Below are positions 1-11,471 of a DNA stretch of 64,000 bases, piece by piece. Numbering within the stretch: position 1 is the first letter of the stretch; every line of letters begins with the position of its first letter. The notes beneath the pieces are model-generated. The model worked only from the letters and a program-made list of their open reading frames with translations, ran no database searches and had not been told where the DNA came from. The DNA is from Entamoeba invadens IP1. Lineage: Eukaryota > Evosea > Mastigamoebida > Endamoebidae. The translations under genes and the position numbers were made by a program. The DNA is taken from the NCBI RefSeq assembly GCF_000330505.1, contig NW_004443648.1, forward strand, positions 735,479 through 799,478, written 5' to 3'.

Positions 1-3000
1 GTAAACTAAAACTGGGTGGATTTGGAGGGAATGTAAATTTGACAGAGAACGGGTATGCTATTTTTGATTTCTTTAGCGAAAATCTCGAGATTGACGATTT
101 GAGAGAAAAGGTCGAGATGAAAGAATATCGAGAGATTTATAGGAAGGTCACAAAGGGAAATGTGTTAAACGTGAAAGGCAATTATTATATTCAAACTGGA
201 AATGTTCAGAGCAATGTCAACATCCACCCGTCATCACTCATTTTGGCCCCAAAGTTCATCAGAAGTCTTATAGCAATATCTTTAGTGTTCTTCGATGGAA
301 AGGAAATTGAAATTGTGAATACAGAAGACCCATTACTCCAAGCTTCAACTAAAACCGCGACGACTGGCCAGAGAGATTGTTTAGTTATTGTTAGCGATGA
401 AGAAGATAAAGATGTTGAACGTGACAAGACAACAGAGAACAAAACGGACTCTAATAATTTGGAGGATGAAAGTGTGAGTGGGAGGTATATCAGAGAACAC
501 CTTCTTCACTTAAAAGACCCAAAGAGTGGAGAGGACAAAGTGTACATCTCAAAAGGACTTGGTAAAAAGAGTCAGGCCGTTGAAGAAATAGTCAGGTATT
601 TAAATGACGCTTGCCCATTGCCAATGACTCCAGCTGAGGTCATTTTGGTCCTTAAAGCAAATTATGAATGGCACTACCCACAATACGTGTGTGAATATAT
701 TTGCGAGGAGTTGGTGAGACTCGGGCTGTTGGTACCAGAAAAGGGGAACTTCCTTCACAATCAATTGCCAAATATAGACTCCTCTGTGTTATATCATACG
801 GTTTTTCCACCTAAAATGTCACAAGTCCACATCGACCTCACTTCGTTCCAACCAGCCCGTCCACCCGCAAGTGCTATCACCCCAAAACACATTCATGTTT
901 TTACATTTGCAATAAAGGATTTGGCCGTTGTTGCAGTTCAAGACGACTCTCCTGACACGGAATTGTTATACGTGAAGTTAAGCGCCTCTGTGTGTCACAC
1001 AGTTACTAATTGTGGCTCAAATACGCTTTCGGAATTACAAATAGAAGACATTAGGACGTGTTTCTCCAAAGGGCATTCATACACTCCGGAAAAAGGAGTT
1101 CAGCTATCAACAGGAATTTCGGCGTCTTTCAGTGTCACGAGAGAGTTCTGGGACAATTGGTATGGTATACGTGGAGGTGTCAACATCAACAACGTCCACT
1201 TAAAAACGACAGTCAGTGACTTGCAATTGCTCTATTTTTTCTTCAAAGAGCTCCAGAAAATTGGCGGAGAAACAAATTACGAAGTCGACTCTGAGAACTC
1301 GTTCAGAATTGATCTCAACGAATTCAAAATGGTCGTTGGAAACCCACTCAGAAAAGACCCATTTTGTAAAGTCAAAATACCAGGAGCCACTTTGGTGTAC
1401 CGAAGCAGAAACGATGACAGTGTGTTTAGAGTTGTTGGCGAAATTAAAGTCGATGGGTATAACCCGAGGACGCGAGAGTATGATGTTTTACTCGAGAAGA
1501 GTCTCGTTGAATTTAAGCGAAGAGACGTCATTGATTGCATTCAGGGTATCTTGGTGAACAGAAATATGACAGAAATTGATGTGAAAAACATCGAGATGAT
1601 ATTCACTGTCGACTTTGCAAAGGAGCTTCAAAGAATCATGAAAATTGATTTTACCAAAAAGAACGAAGAAAAAGAGAGTTTTGAATTCGTTCCAATTCAA
1701 TTTGTTGATGTTTACTCAATGAGTGGGGAGGGACTTTTTGTATCAATCAATGGCTGTGGAACAATTCGGCTGAATAACAAATTGCAGCACTTTGAAAACA
1801 TGACACAACAACGGGAATACTCGGATATGAAGAAGTGTGTTGTAATGAGTTCTGACGGCGACGGTATTGAAGTTCCAATTGTGTCACAAGGAGAGTACGT
1901 CCACAATATGTTTGGTGGAAAGAAAATGGTCGTTTCAGTGAACATTGAAGAGAACTCGTCGAAGGTAGTGAAGTTCTCCACACTTTTAGCGATTGACAAT
2001 GGATTTGAGGAAGAATTGTTTCTTACGTTTGAAGCAAAAAATCCCAAATACATTACCAAAAACAAAGAAAATGATAACCAACAAGAAGAAAACAGCAAAC
2101 AGAAAAAACGAGTAGGAAGTTTATCAAAACCGCCGAGTGAACTCGACAAAGGACTTGTCGACGACTTTTTAAAAAAGGTTGAAAAAGGGTCCGAACCAAA
2201 TGACAAAGTCGAGAAAATAGAAAACATGGAAGAGAAGAAATGTAGGAAAGAAAGGATGCTTTTCCCAAAAATTCATGAGCGTCCAAGGATGTCAAGCACA
2301 TCCACTTTGTCCAAAGAGGGGTTGCCGATATTGCAAACCACAAATATTGAAATTAAACAATCAACGACTCCGATATTGAAACATCCACAACCACCTTCTC
2401 GTGTTAGACAAAATTCTGCAAACACAAACGCCACGAGTTTAAGGACATTGCGTCCTCTGTTCGAAGAGCCCGAATTTTTGAAAGTGGATGTCAGTTTACA
2501 GCCTAAGGAACTGTACTACGTTCCACCACAACTCTTTGGCGGGAACGTGACTATATGTTCGTCAAGAATAAAGGCAAAAACAATGCCTTTGAGCGAGCTA
2601 TTCACCGAAAAAATAATCCGGTTAGACAACAATCGGTGTGTTTTAACTCGTGTTCTTAAGAGGAATATTGCCAAAAACGTCCAAACTATTATCAAGTTGT
2701 CACCATCGTTGACTGTCACAAATATGCTACCAATGCCATTTGTGTTGAAAAGCGAATCCGTTGAAATGCCAATCCCCTCGAGAAGTTCCATTTCGACATT
2801 CATTGATCCACAGAGCGTCGTTCAAATTACTATTCCGGGTTATATGAGTGTTGTCATTCCTCAGCACGGCGAGTTGAAGATTTTTTCCATTGGGAAAGGA
2901 GAAAACACAATTCGGTATTTGTGGGAGTTTGGCAATCTTCGAATTGATGCAGAGGAGTGGGTTTACAATCGGTCATTTATTCCATTAAAGCTTTCTCTGG

Positions 3001-5456
3001 ACAAAAAGAATTTGATTGGTAACAAAGTTGGTGTTGGAAATAATAGTCAGCCAATTCCAATAACTCGAGCGAACAAACCACTATTCCTTGGAATTGGAAA
3101 CTGTTGGTCAAAGGCTTTATACTTTGAGAAAATGGAGGACTTTGTTTCGATCGAGGCCAACAACACTTGCTACACACTAAACGTCCTCGTAGAAACAACA
3201 GATGATTCAACAGAACACAACAGACAGATCATAATCAGACCGAGCTATATGGCGATCAACGACTTAGAGGTACCAATATATTTGACTTCGACAAATACAA
3301 ACGACCTGATCCTCATGCCTCCCAAGTCCAATATGCCACTTTATTTTAACTCCAAAATGAATGTAAACGATAAAAAAATTGCGGTCTCGATTAACCCGCA
3401 TGGACCTTGGTGTTTGATTCCAACAGATTTGGAAACTCACTTCCAAACAGTTTTTTTGAGAAAAGAAAATGGTGCTGTAGAAGAAGGAATTCCGTCAACA
3501 ATTTCCATTGATGTCAACAAGTCCACAATAGTGAAATTTGAGAAAGTCACAAATCAATGCAGCTATGTGTTAGAGAATGACACGCAATACGAAATTTCGT
3601 TGAAAAGGATGAACTCGGAATTTGTCACGATCGTGAAGAAGAACCAAAAGATGGAACTGGTATTCCCCAACACGTCAAACATCTCTTCTATCCAAATCTC
3701 TGCCGATTTCACAAACAACAAATTTATACAATACAACCTCGACTATCCACAGGTGTACGAAGCAAAAGGTGGGATGTGTGGGATAGTGTACCCATACACG
3801 TGGATCTCAAACGATGTAACAGTTCTTGTTTTTACACAAAGTTGGGACAAAACATTAAAGGACATTGGTGGACTAATTGGTAAAGAAAATATAAACACCA
3901 CAGAGTTTAGAGCAAATATCGGCCGCCTTGGTGTTGATGTCATTGATCAAAACAGGGAAGAGATATCATACATTTCAACAGGAGAAGTGAGTTACACGTG
4001 TTTGGGCAGTTTTTATAAGACACGTCACAGACTGTTTGTGGAACCGTTTCAGGTCGATTCCAATGCAAGAGACTGTTCCATTGCAGTTCCATTTTTATGC
4101 AAAGGTGTTACTGTCTCACTAGATATCATTTCCCAAGAAGAAAACACTTTCAAGTATATTCCAAACGCTTTTGTGAAGATCCAGCCACTGCGCATAAAAT
4201 TGGAGACCCCATTTGTCCACCACGTTTTGAAGGTCTACGAAGAATGTTTCAGAAAAGAAGGGTTGAAGAAGAAAGACGAAATACTCAAGACCCCAGAACT
4301 CTTTTTGACGCCAAAGGAAGTGAACTCGTCACCAACGTTCACTTTTGATAATCTGTACGTTTCTCCAATAGACATCAACATCAGCACGGAACTGTCACCA
4401 TCATTTCTCGTTAATATTCCATACAACTCGTTTACAGCTCCTCTCCACGTCATTGGAACTTCTGTGTTGACGATAACATCTGCAAGACTCCACTTGAACG
4501 AAATTAACTGTTCGAAACTCACTGCGACAAATGAGAGATTTGGAATGATGTTGATGGACTTTTATAGAGAGCTGGCAATGCAGCAATTGGTATCTGCTGT
4601 TTCTTCAATGGAACTGATAGGAGCACCTGGCGCGATGGTCAATTCCTTTGCTGATGGTATTACAGACTTTGTGACTTACACAAGACAAGAGAGGCGTAAC
4701 GGAAATGGATTGTCTGGTGTTGGTAAAGGGACCGAGTCATTACTTAGAAATTCGATTCATGGCGTCTCATCAACAGCAGCGGCGCTTTCAAACACGGTCG
4801 GAAATTTGGCCGCTTCTCTGACTTTTGACGAGGAATTTATTCGAAAGCGACAAATGCAGTTAAAACCGAACAACGTTTCTGAAGGTATATTGGATGGGTT
4901 GAAATGTATATTAGAAGGTATTATGGAGGGAGGAAAAGGGATCGTGATGCAACCGTACAAAGGTGCGCGCAAAAGTGGAGTGTATGGCTTAATTGGGGGC
5001 ATTGGGAAGGGAATTGTTGGTGTTGTGATGAAACCTGTTGGAGGGGTTGTTGACTTTACAGCAAAGGTAACGGAAGGTATTGTCGAGGAATCGAGTGAGA
5101 TGGTTTTGAGAGCAAGAATACCGCGAATAGGGATGAAAAGTAAAAGGATATTGGAGTACAACAACGAGGAAAATAAAATAGCATGGATTGTGTATAAAAA
5201 GGGACTTGGTGATTTTGTGGTGTATGTAAAAACGCGAGCAAAGTACATAGTGTTGACCGAAACAATGTTTGTTATATTGAAAGACGAAGCCGTGATCTAC
5301 ACATTACCTTTGGATGAATTGATGTTGAAGATTGAGCCAGACTTGGTCAGGTTCAAACGGTTTGAGCGAGAGGTACTCAAAGTGCATTACAAAGAAGGGA
5401 AGCACATGAGGGTATTTATTCGAATTGCGCAACAGTATATTCGATGTATGAATTAA
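1..5456 (+). CDS. VPS13: VPS13-family lipid-transfer protein, C-terminal part (5' end outside window)
   Basis: The frame is open from the first bases of the window, so this is the 3' portion (about 1,817 residues) of a larger gene; the N-terminal chorein region would lie upstream. VPS13 proteins are rod-like bridges that move glycerolipids between membranes at contact sites. The central part (about residues 890-1300) has repeated stretches such as SLTVTNMLPMPFVL followed by basic and Ser/Pro-poor beta-rich sequence, as in the VPS13 adaptor-binding (VAB/SHR-BD) repeats. The C-terminal 300 residues hold the glycine-rich amphipathic ATG2_C/DUF1162-like region (GLSGVGKG, GIMEGGKGIV, GLIGGIGKGIVG) and then a PH-like beta domain ending at the stop. 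A charged linker (about residues 690-800) is low complexity. No frameshift is seen. Family assignment is strong; the paralogue is not decidable here. Confidence 0.9.
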   Translation, partial: KLKLGGFGGNVNLTENGYAIFDFFSENLEIDDLREKVEMKEYREIYRKVTKGNVLNVKGNYYIQTGNVQSNVNIHPSSLILAPKFIRSLIAISLVFFDGKEIEIVNTEDPLLQASTKTATTGQRDCLVIVSDEEDKDVERDKTTENKTDSNNLEDESVSGRYIREHLLHLKDPKSGEDKVYISKGLGKKSQAVEEIVRYLNDACPLPMTPAEVILVLKANYEWHYPQYVCEYICEELVRLGLLVPEKGNFLHNQLPNIDSSVLYHTVFPPKMSQVHIDLTSFQPARPPASAITPKHIHVFTFAIKDLAVVAVQDDSPDTELLYVKLSASVCHTVTNCGSNTLSELQIEDIRTCFSKGHSYTPEKGVQLSTGISASFSVTREFWDNWYGIRGGVNINNVHLKTTVSDLQLLYFFFKELQKIGGETNYEVDSENSFRIDLNEFKMVVGNPLRKDPFCKVKIPGATLVYRSRNDDSVFRVVGEIKVDGYNPRTREYDVLLEKSLVEFKRRDVIDCIQGILVNRNMTEIDVKNIEMIFTVDFAKELQRIMKIDFTKKNEEKESFEFVPIQFVDVYSMSGEGLFVSINGCGTIRLNNKLQHFENMTQQREYSDMKKCVVMSSDGDGIEVPIVSQGEYVHNMFGGKKMVVSVNIEENSSKVVKFSTLLAIDNGFEEELFLTFEAKNPKYITKNKENDNQQEENSKQKKRVGSLSKPPSELDKGLVDDFLKKVEKGSEPNDKVEKIENMEEKKCRKERMLFPKIHERPRMSSTSTLSKEGLPILQTTNIEIKQSTTPILKHPQPPSRVRQNSANTNATSLRTLRPLFEEPEFLKVDVSLQPKELYYVPPQLFGGNVTICSSRIKAKTMPLSELFTEKIIRLDNNRCVLTRVLKRNIAKNVQTIIKLSPSLTVTNMLPMPFVLKSESVEMPIPSRSSISTFIDPQSVVQITIPGYMSVVIPQHGELKIFSIGKGENTIRYLWEFGNLRIDAEEWVYNRSFIPLKLSLDKKNLIGNKVGVGNNSQPIPITRANKPLFLGIGNCWSKALYFEKMEDFVSIEANNTCYTLNVLVETTDDSTEHNRQIIIRPSYMAINDLEVPIYLTSTNTNDLILMPPKSNMPLYFNSKMNVNDKKIAVSINPHGPWCLIPTDLETHFQTVFLRKENGAVEEGIPSTISIDVNKSTIVKFEKVTNQCSYVLENDTQYEISLKRMNSEFVTIVKKNQKMELVFPNTSNISSIQISADFTNNKFIQYNLDYPQVYEAKGGMCGIVYPYTWISNDVTVLVFTQSWDKTLKDIGGLIGKENINTTEFRANIGRLGVDVIDQNREEISYISTGEVSYTCLGSFYKTRHRLFVEPFQVDSNARDCSIAVPFLCKGVTVSLDIISQEENTFKYIPNAFVKIQPLRIKLETPFVHHVLKVYEECFRKEGLKKKDEILKTPELFLTPKEVNSSPTFTFDNLYVSPIDINISTELSPSFLVNIPYNSFTAPLHVIGTSVLTITSARLHLNEINCSKLTATNERFGMMLMDFYRELAMQQLVSAVSSMELIGAPGAMVNSFADGITDFVTYTRQERRNGNGLSGVGKGTESLLRNSIHGVSSTAAALSNTVGNLAASLTFDEEFIRKRQMQLKPNNVSEGILDGLKCILEGIMEGGKGIVMQPYKGARKSGVYGLIGGIGKGIVGVVMKPVGGVVDFTAKVTEGIVEESSEMVLRARIPRIGMKSKRILEYNNEENKIAWIVYKKGLGDFVVYVKTRAKYIVLTETMFVILKDEAVIYTLPLDELMLKIEPDLVRFKRFEREVLKVHYKEGKHMRVFIRIAQQYIRCMN

Positions 5457-5854
5457 ATATGAATTGATTGTTATTAATACTCTTGTTTTGAAGACAAATT
5501 CTACAAATATAGTTTATAATAAAAACCATTTGAGTCTTGGTATTTTTGTCAAGCTAAGTAAAATAACATTTTTTATTATTAAAAAACCAATGTTGTAGTT
5601 AAAAATGTAGAAAGACTGGTGAAGTAACTTTTAATGTTATATGAAAGTAATAGTACAAATTATGATAATATTTTTATTAATGTAATACTCAATAATAAAT
5701 AGATTCTCTGACATCATTAGTAAAATGACAAGAGAACATTTGGTTACAAATAGAAAAAAGTCAAATGCTAATAAAAAGTGTTAAATTATTACAAAAGATT
5801 TCCATCTGGTTTACTATAGAACGAAAATAAAAGAATGAACAAAAAAGGAAAACG
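5457..5854. other. intergenic spacer, AT-rich
   Basis: About 400 bases between the VPS13 stop and the ankyrin/patatin start. It is nearly all A/T with runs such as AATAATAAAT. A GAAC tetramer lies about 35 bases upstream of the downstream ATG, resembling the GAAC promoter element of the genus, but this is weak. No gene or repeat seen. Confidence 0.5.
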
Positions 5855-7726
5855 ATGGATGTGAGTGTAGTAACCAATGAGAAAAACGAAATATCGAAAG
5901 ACCCGTTACCCCCTGCGGACGAGTCGAGACTTGTCGATTTAGTCAAGATGATGGACAAAGGTCAAGCCGACCGGGTCTATGCTGAATTGACGACTTCATT
6001 TCCTATATGGATAGGGAAAAGTGTTCGGAGTTGTGTTCTCCTTTTCAAAGCGATTGAGATGGGGTATTTGACCTTAGTGGAAACTATTCTTCACCACGCG
6101 CCCAACTTCCTTGAAATTACTGACGCACGAGGAAACACCCCTTTTCTGTATGCGATAGGTGCCGGTCATTTTGAAATAGCGCAATTTTTCCAAGAGAAAG
6201 GGTGTAATGTGACTGTGGTCAATAGTTTGGAGGAGAATGGCCTTCATCGGATGGCGGGAGTTCGCGTCCATAAGAAAGACGTTTCCTTTGTGAATTCGCT
6301 CATCAATGCGTTGACGGAAAAAAAGATGAAAGAGACGGGGGCGGACCAAAAAAGCGCGAGAGGAGTTGATGGGAAGAATTTGATAGGGGAGACTCCACTG
6401 CACACTGCTGTGAAAGAAGACAACGTGAAATTGGCCGAAATATTAATTGGGTGTGGAGCGGATCCGACGGTGTTAAATAATGATGGGATTAGTCCCGTTG
6501 TATATGCGGAAGCGAATGACGAGCGATGTGCAAAATTGTTCAGAGAGAGTGTAGCGGTCCAAGCGGCTATTAAATACGCACAAACGAATAAAGATCAGCT
6601 ACCGAAGAACCACCGAGGGCTGAAAGGGTTTTCATTAATTGATTCGATCGATGACAGTGAGAATGACATGAAAGAGGAAGGGAAAGAAGAGAAAGACAAA
6701 GACAAAGACAAGTTCAAAATCCCGTTTTTGAAGAGTAAAATAGAGAAGTATGAAATGTGTATTGACAAGCTCTTGCAAGACAACAAGCCGATGAAAGAGT
6801 ATATGTTAGGACAACGTGTAGTTGGGGAGAACAAATTCCGCATATTGTCGTTGGACGGGTGTGGCGTGAAAGTCATATTGCAACTGCTGATATTGAAACG
6901 GATTGTGGAGAAGTTCCCACACTTTTTGGATAACGTCGATATGATTTGTTCGGTGGGGACGAGTACTTTACCGGTGTTGATGTCATTAGTAGGGTTTGAT
7001 ATAGACAGTATGATAACTATTACTGAGAAGACGATGATAAAAGTGTTTTCGACGACGTCACACAAAGGGGGAGTTTTGTCGTACAAATACTCGAGTAAGT
7101 TTGTGAGGATCTTATCGTCCAAAATCTTTCAAGATAAGAAATTGAAGGACTTGAAGAGGGAAGTTGTCATTCCTGTTATTAAAATAGATTCTGGTGTTGA
7201 CGACCCGAATCGGAGAATGATACCTGTGTTAATGAATAATATAGTGTTTGAGAAAACTAATACTGATGTGGACGATTCAGTCATTAATGCGGACGATTTA
7301 CTCTCCGATGTGGTGATGAGGTCGTTTGCAACACCCGGATTTTTCACATGTCACCAATCGTACGTCGACGGTTCTTTTTTGATCAATCAACCCTTCGCAG
7401 CAGCTAAAGCGTTTTATGACCCAAAAGAGAGTGTTGTTCTCAGCTTGAGTGGAGGGACTTTTAAGACGTATTTCGACTCTGAAAAATTCATGGGTGCTGG
7501 GTATGTACAATGGGCGACCTGTGTAACAGAGTTGTTTAGGACAGCGGGAATAGCGTTGGCTGATGAATTTGCCAAAGTGATGTTTGGAGAGCGCGCGTGG
7601 CGAATAGATCCCAAATTGCCATGTGAAATCGACGATGACTCCTTTAAAGATATAGAATTGCTCAAAACAGTTGCAACTAAAGTCGACCTTACACAGACAG
7701 AGGAATGGATTTTACAGAATTGGTAA
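5855..7726 (+). CDS. ankyrin-repeat protein with patatin-like phospholipase domain, atypical active site
   Basis: 623 residues. Ankyrin repeats are visible at about 60-125 (DARGNTPFLYAIGAGHFEIA) and 173-225 (GETPLHTAVKEDNVKLAEIL). A Lys/Asp-rich linker (270-290) leads to a patatin/PNPLA fold from about 327, the layout of calcium-independent phospholipase A2 (iPLA2). In that family a Ser in GxSxG and an Asp in DGG/DGA form the dyad, with a DGGGxRG oxyanion loop. Here the loop is DGCG (334-337), the nucleophile elbow reads GTSTL (Ser370, final Gly replaced by Leu) and the Asp motif is DGS (Asp505). Ser and Asp are present, so activity is possible, but the loop and elbow are changed. The start ATG at 5855 is the first in frame. 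The gene faces the MMPL permease tail to tail. Confidence 0.8.
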   Translation: MDVSVVTNEKNEISKDPLPPADESRLVDLVKMMDKGQADRVYAELTTSFPIWIGKSVRSCVLLFKAIEMGYLTLVETILHHAPNFLEITDARGNTPFLYAIGAGHFEIAQFFQEKGCNVTVVNSLEENGLHRMAGVRVHKKDVSFVNSLINALTEKKMKETGADQKSARGVDGKNLIGETPLHTAVKEDNVKLAEILIGCGADPTVLNNDGISPVVYAEANDERCAKLFRESVAVQAAIKYAQTNKDQLPKNHRGLKGFSLIDSIDDSENDMKEEGKEEKDKDKDKFKIPFLKSKIEKYEMCIDKLLQDNKPMKEYMLGQRVVGENKFRILSLDGCGVKVILQLLILKRIVEKFPHFLDNVDMICSVGTSTLPVLMSLVGFDIDSMITITEKTMIKVFSTTSHKGGVLSYKYSSKFVRILSSKIFQDKKLKDLKREVVIPVIKIDSGVDDPNRRMIPVLMNNIVFEKTNTDVDDSVINADDLLSDVVMRSFATPGFFTCHQSYVDGSFLINQPFAAAKAFYDPKESVVLSLSGGTFKTYFDSEKFMGAGYVQWATCVTELFRTAGIALADEFAKVMFGERAWRIDPKLPCEIDDDSFKDIELLKTVATKVDLTQTEEWILQNW

Positions 7727-7843
7727 CTTTCAAATAACACAATTGTTTTGATTTTTATAGTAATATATAGTATAAATATACTAAATATCACAATTGTAAT
7801 TTTTATAATATAATAATAATATAACAATAATACAATATTAATA

Positions 7844-7943
7844 NNNNNNNNNNNNNNNNNNNNNNNNNNNNNNNNNNNNNNNNNNNNNNNNNNNNNNNNN
7901 NNNNNNNNNNNNNNNNNNNNNNNNNNNNNNNNNNNNNNNNNNN
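7844..7943. other. assembly gap (100 N)
   Basis: Exactly 100 N, the usual placeholder for a gap of unknown size. It falls at the 3' end of the MMPL permease gene on the minus strand, so the true C-terminus of that protein is not in the sequence. Confidence 0.99.
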
Positions 7944-10427
7944 AAACTCTTCACGAGTTGACGAAGATGAAGAAGAAGATTCTTCATCCAAGTGATCGTA
8001 CATGTTATGATCACAAGCATCTTCATATCGAGTCACTTCGATTTCATATTTAATTGGCCACCAATTTGCCTCTCCGAACAAATGTACGAAAGATGGGACT
8101 ATTAAGGTTCTCACTATGAAAGTGTCCACGAGCACTGATAGAGTTAATATAAAGCCAAATAATTTTAAACACAAAATGTCACTCATGAAAAGACCGGAGA
8201 ATGCTATTGCCATAATAATACCACAAAATGTTATCAAATAGCCAGTCCTTTCTACACCAAATACAGTTGCTACCGTTGTCGAGAATTTCCTCTCTCGATA
8301 TTCTTTGATTCGACTGAACAGAAAGATATCATAATCTAATGACAGACCACATATAATAGGTAAACAGACTAAAGGAACTCCCCAATAGAGTCCATCTATC
8401 GCTTTGACATCAGGAATGAAGTCAAAGTAATCAGTGCAAAACACAAAAGACGCACTTCCAAATACAAAGAGTACAGTTAAGGAAGTCGTTAGAACGACTC
8501 GAACAGGAACCATTAGTGATTTGAAGAAGAGAAGGACTAACAGCAAAATTACTATGAACAATGCGATTACAACGACTCCAAAATATCGCATCGACATGTT
8601 CACACAATCAACGCCATCTATTGTTAAACTTTGCAGTAATAAAGTGTACCCATATTTGCTTTCAAGTTGAGTCAAATGCGCTCGAATATCCGCGACAAGT
8701 TGAGTGGAGTTATTAGTCGGATCTACTGTACTAATCAATCGAGATACAATCAAGTTATTGTCACTTGAAATATAGTCTTGAGTAAATTCTACATATCCAG
8801 CCATATGTTCCATTTGACTTAATAACTCGGGAGATGCCACTTTAGCCCCCGCAGAGTTGAAAGCGATATATGAATTGTTATCAAATGCATAATTCATATC
8901 GACTACTAAAGTATTAACTAACTCAGTAGAAAATCGATAGAACTCTTCTGAGTTGTAATTCAATTTTTGTGAGTTGTTTTGAATGAGTAAATTCATTGGA
9001 TATAACACTCCTGGAGGAAAGGCTTTTTGAATCGTTTTGAAGCCAATATCAAACTCTGTGTCTATTGGAACGACTTGATTGGTGTCTAAAGTCCACTTGA
9101 ATTTGTAAATGAAGCAACAGAATGGTAAAAGGATCAGAAATCCACCAATGAGTAATGCTAGAGAGACTGGCTTTTTACTCTGAAACGTCGCAAAGAGGTG
9201 CCACATCTTATCTCCAAAGCCTTGGAATCGAGCACGCTTTTGAGTGTATTTCACACATTTCTTTGAACACGGTACACAACTTTGGAGTTTAAAAAATCTT
9301 GGAAATGCTAAGAGCAACGCGGGGGATAATGTCAAGTCGACAAGTAATGTCGAAGTGACTGCCAACGCACACCCGATGCCCATATATCTGATCAAATCAA
9401 ATGGAAAGAATGCTATCACAGAGAAGCAACAGAGCATGACACACCCACTTGTTGCTACAATTCTTCCAGAAGACCTTAACATATTAGACACTGATGTATA
9501 ATAACTCTGCTTCTTATTAATCTCTTCTGTAAATCGAGTAAGTAGAAAAAGGGAATAATCAATACCACAAGCCATTATAACAGATAACATCATTGCTGGG
9601 GTTATCCCAAACACTACAACATTCAGTGATATGGGATACATGATACCAAAGCTTACTACTATGATAACTACCATATTAATTAATGGTATAGTTAATAATA
9701 CAGGAGACTGGACTACATATAAGAGTATCAAAAGAGCTAATGGCATCACTATAAATTCCATCTTCTCTAAAGACTTGATCACATCATTTTGAAGATCTAA
9801 AGAAAGGGCATCATATCCAGTCACATAGAAATGATACCCATTATCACCATTGTCTTTAATGTAATCATCTATATATAAACGAGTTCTCTTTATTATACCC
9901 GTTAACGCAGAAGGCTCAGAAGAATCTAATTGTAATTCAATCAGTGTTGTATCTCCAGATACCATATTGATCCCACTGTATTTATTTATTAAAGTTTGGA
10001 AGATGGTATCTTCGGGAGGTGAGATGTACCTTCCTTGAATCTTCTTCACTAAATAACCCTTTTTGTCGTTTATTAAAGAATCATTCAAGTACAAAGAGAA
10101 GTCAAGTAAATAAGATGAGTTGTTGATGTCATCTTTCTTCTCATATTGTTGAATTACTATTCCTCCATCTGAAAGTGTGGCTTGATCGGGAAAATATGTC
10201 TTAAAGAGTGCATTGGCCTCATATCCTAATGTACCTTTAGGGGCTGTTACAGTCATAGAAGTGTGCTTTAAGAACCCAAAAACACAATATAACAAGCCAA
10301 GAGTCACTAGAATCCAAAATATGATGATGATATATTTCATCTTATCTAACATCTTAAAGAATGAATCAAACACTTTTGATGCCTTATCACTAACTTTCTG
10401 AGTAAGTTCATCAACAGATAATGTCAT
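7944..10427 (-). CDS. MMPL/RND-superfamily membrane permease (3' end lost in gap)
   Basis: About 828 residues are readable before the gap. The protein has the RND/MMPL duplicated plan: one membrane span near residue 35, a large extracytoplasmic loop, a bundle of spans from about 225, then a second loop and a second bundle. Each bundle carries the family signature in its fourth helix: GIDYSLFLLTRF in the first half and LDYDIFLFSRIKE in the second, with the charged Asp used for proton coupling in characterised RND transporters. Relatives include bacterial MmpL lipid exporters and eukaryotic Patched/NPC1-type proteins; the substrate cannot be read from sequence, though lipid or sterol is the usual inference. 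The tail before the gap is Ser/Glu-rich (EESSSSSSS). The start at 10427 is a good ATG. Confidence 0.85.
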
Positions 10428-11471
10428 ATTGTTGTTTGAAAAGATGAGAAGTCTTCTTTTTATATTATTCTTTGGTTTGAACAGACATTCATTAAAGAAA
10501 GACAGACTCAGAAATTGACTGTTGACTCTTTCATAATATTATCTTATTATGTCAAAAGCTTTGAATTACATTTCTCCTACTTGCTTTAGTTTATAATTTT
10601 ACTTTACTGGATGAGAAACACTAAAAATATGCTTTATATAAAATTAATATCACAGATTGTTATTATACTATAATCGTATAATATATAAACCATATTATAT
10701 GATATAATTTTAAGTTTTGTAATAATGACAATTTTTAGTAAGAAATTAATACAATTTGAATTGTTTTTTGACTTTCCTATTTTTCATTTCTCTGATTCAC
10801 TTCCTTGATTTTTTGCCTTTTGATGTCTGTGCCGTTTTATTAACCAAGTTAAAGTCTGATCAACAGACTCTACTAATTATGCGGGAAATATGCTGATGTT
10901 TTTTGATACTTCCCGACGACTTTTATTATTTGTCTGTCGTGTGCACTTTTGTTACACATATCAGAGACTTTGCCTTTGTGTTTCTTTTCGCTTATTATCT
11001 ATTTCTCACTCAAGCAAGTTTTTTGGAAATGACTGAATATACGTACTAACAATTATTGTATATTTTATTATAAATTATAGGTATTTTGTTATTAGTGTTA
11101 ATCGATATTTTTATTATAATTAATCCATACTTTAACTTGACAAATCTATTGTTCAAACTGGTTTTAAATAAACCATTTGTTATTTTATTTTTAAATATCA
11201 TCAGTCTAACAACATTATCTAGTATTTTTGGATATAACCAAGTGGATAATTTCGGGAAACCATTCTAAAAACCCATCCCATTATTTCGGTTTTTTCCTAT
11301 TTTTTAAACAAAAATACGGCCATTTAATTTCAATTAAATAAAATGAAAAAAAAAGTGAACAAACTAAAAACAATTCTTTACTCCTTGTTTGAAATTATAA
11401 AAAGATGTTAAAATATATTTAAAAATGGACATTAAAATAACATTTTAAATAACATTTTTAATTATTAAAGT
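10428..11471. other. intergenic region, about 1 kb, no gene seen
   Basis: This spacer lies upstream of the MMPL gene and downstream of the acidic protein gene. The part 10740-11030 is less AT-biased than its surroundings and contains a small hairpin (AGTCTG ATCAA CAGACT near 10853-10869). The only ORF (11086-11268) is 60 residues of low-complexity hydrophobic sequence and is not believed. No tRNA-like fold or transposon end recognised. Confidence 0.4.

Noticed and set aside
1712..2227. 171-codon minus-strand frame inside VPS13
   Set aside because: A shadow of the VPS13 frame; Ser/Phe-rich as expected from reverse reading of Lys/Glu-rich sequence.
7803..7843. Continuation of the MMPL protein beyond the gap
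   Set aside because: The reading after the N gap is AT-derived Leu/Ile/Tyr and probably intergenic; gap size is unknown.
11086..11268. 60-codon hydrophobic frame
   Set aside because: Low complexity, A/T-driven codons, no homology pattern and no splice context.
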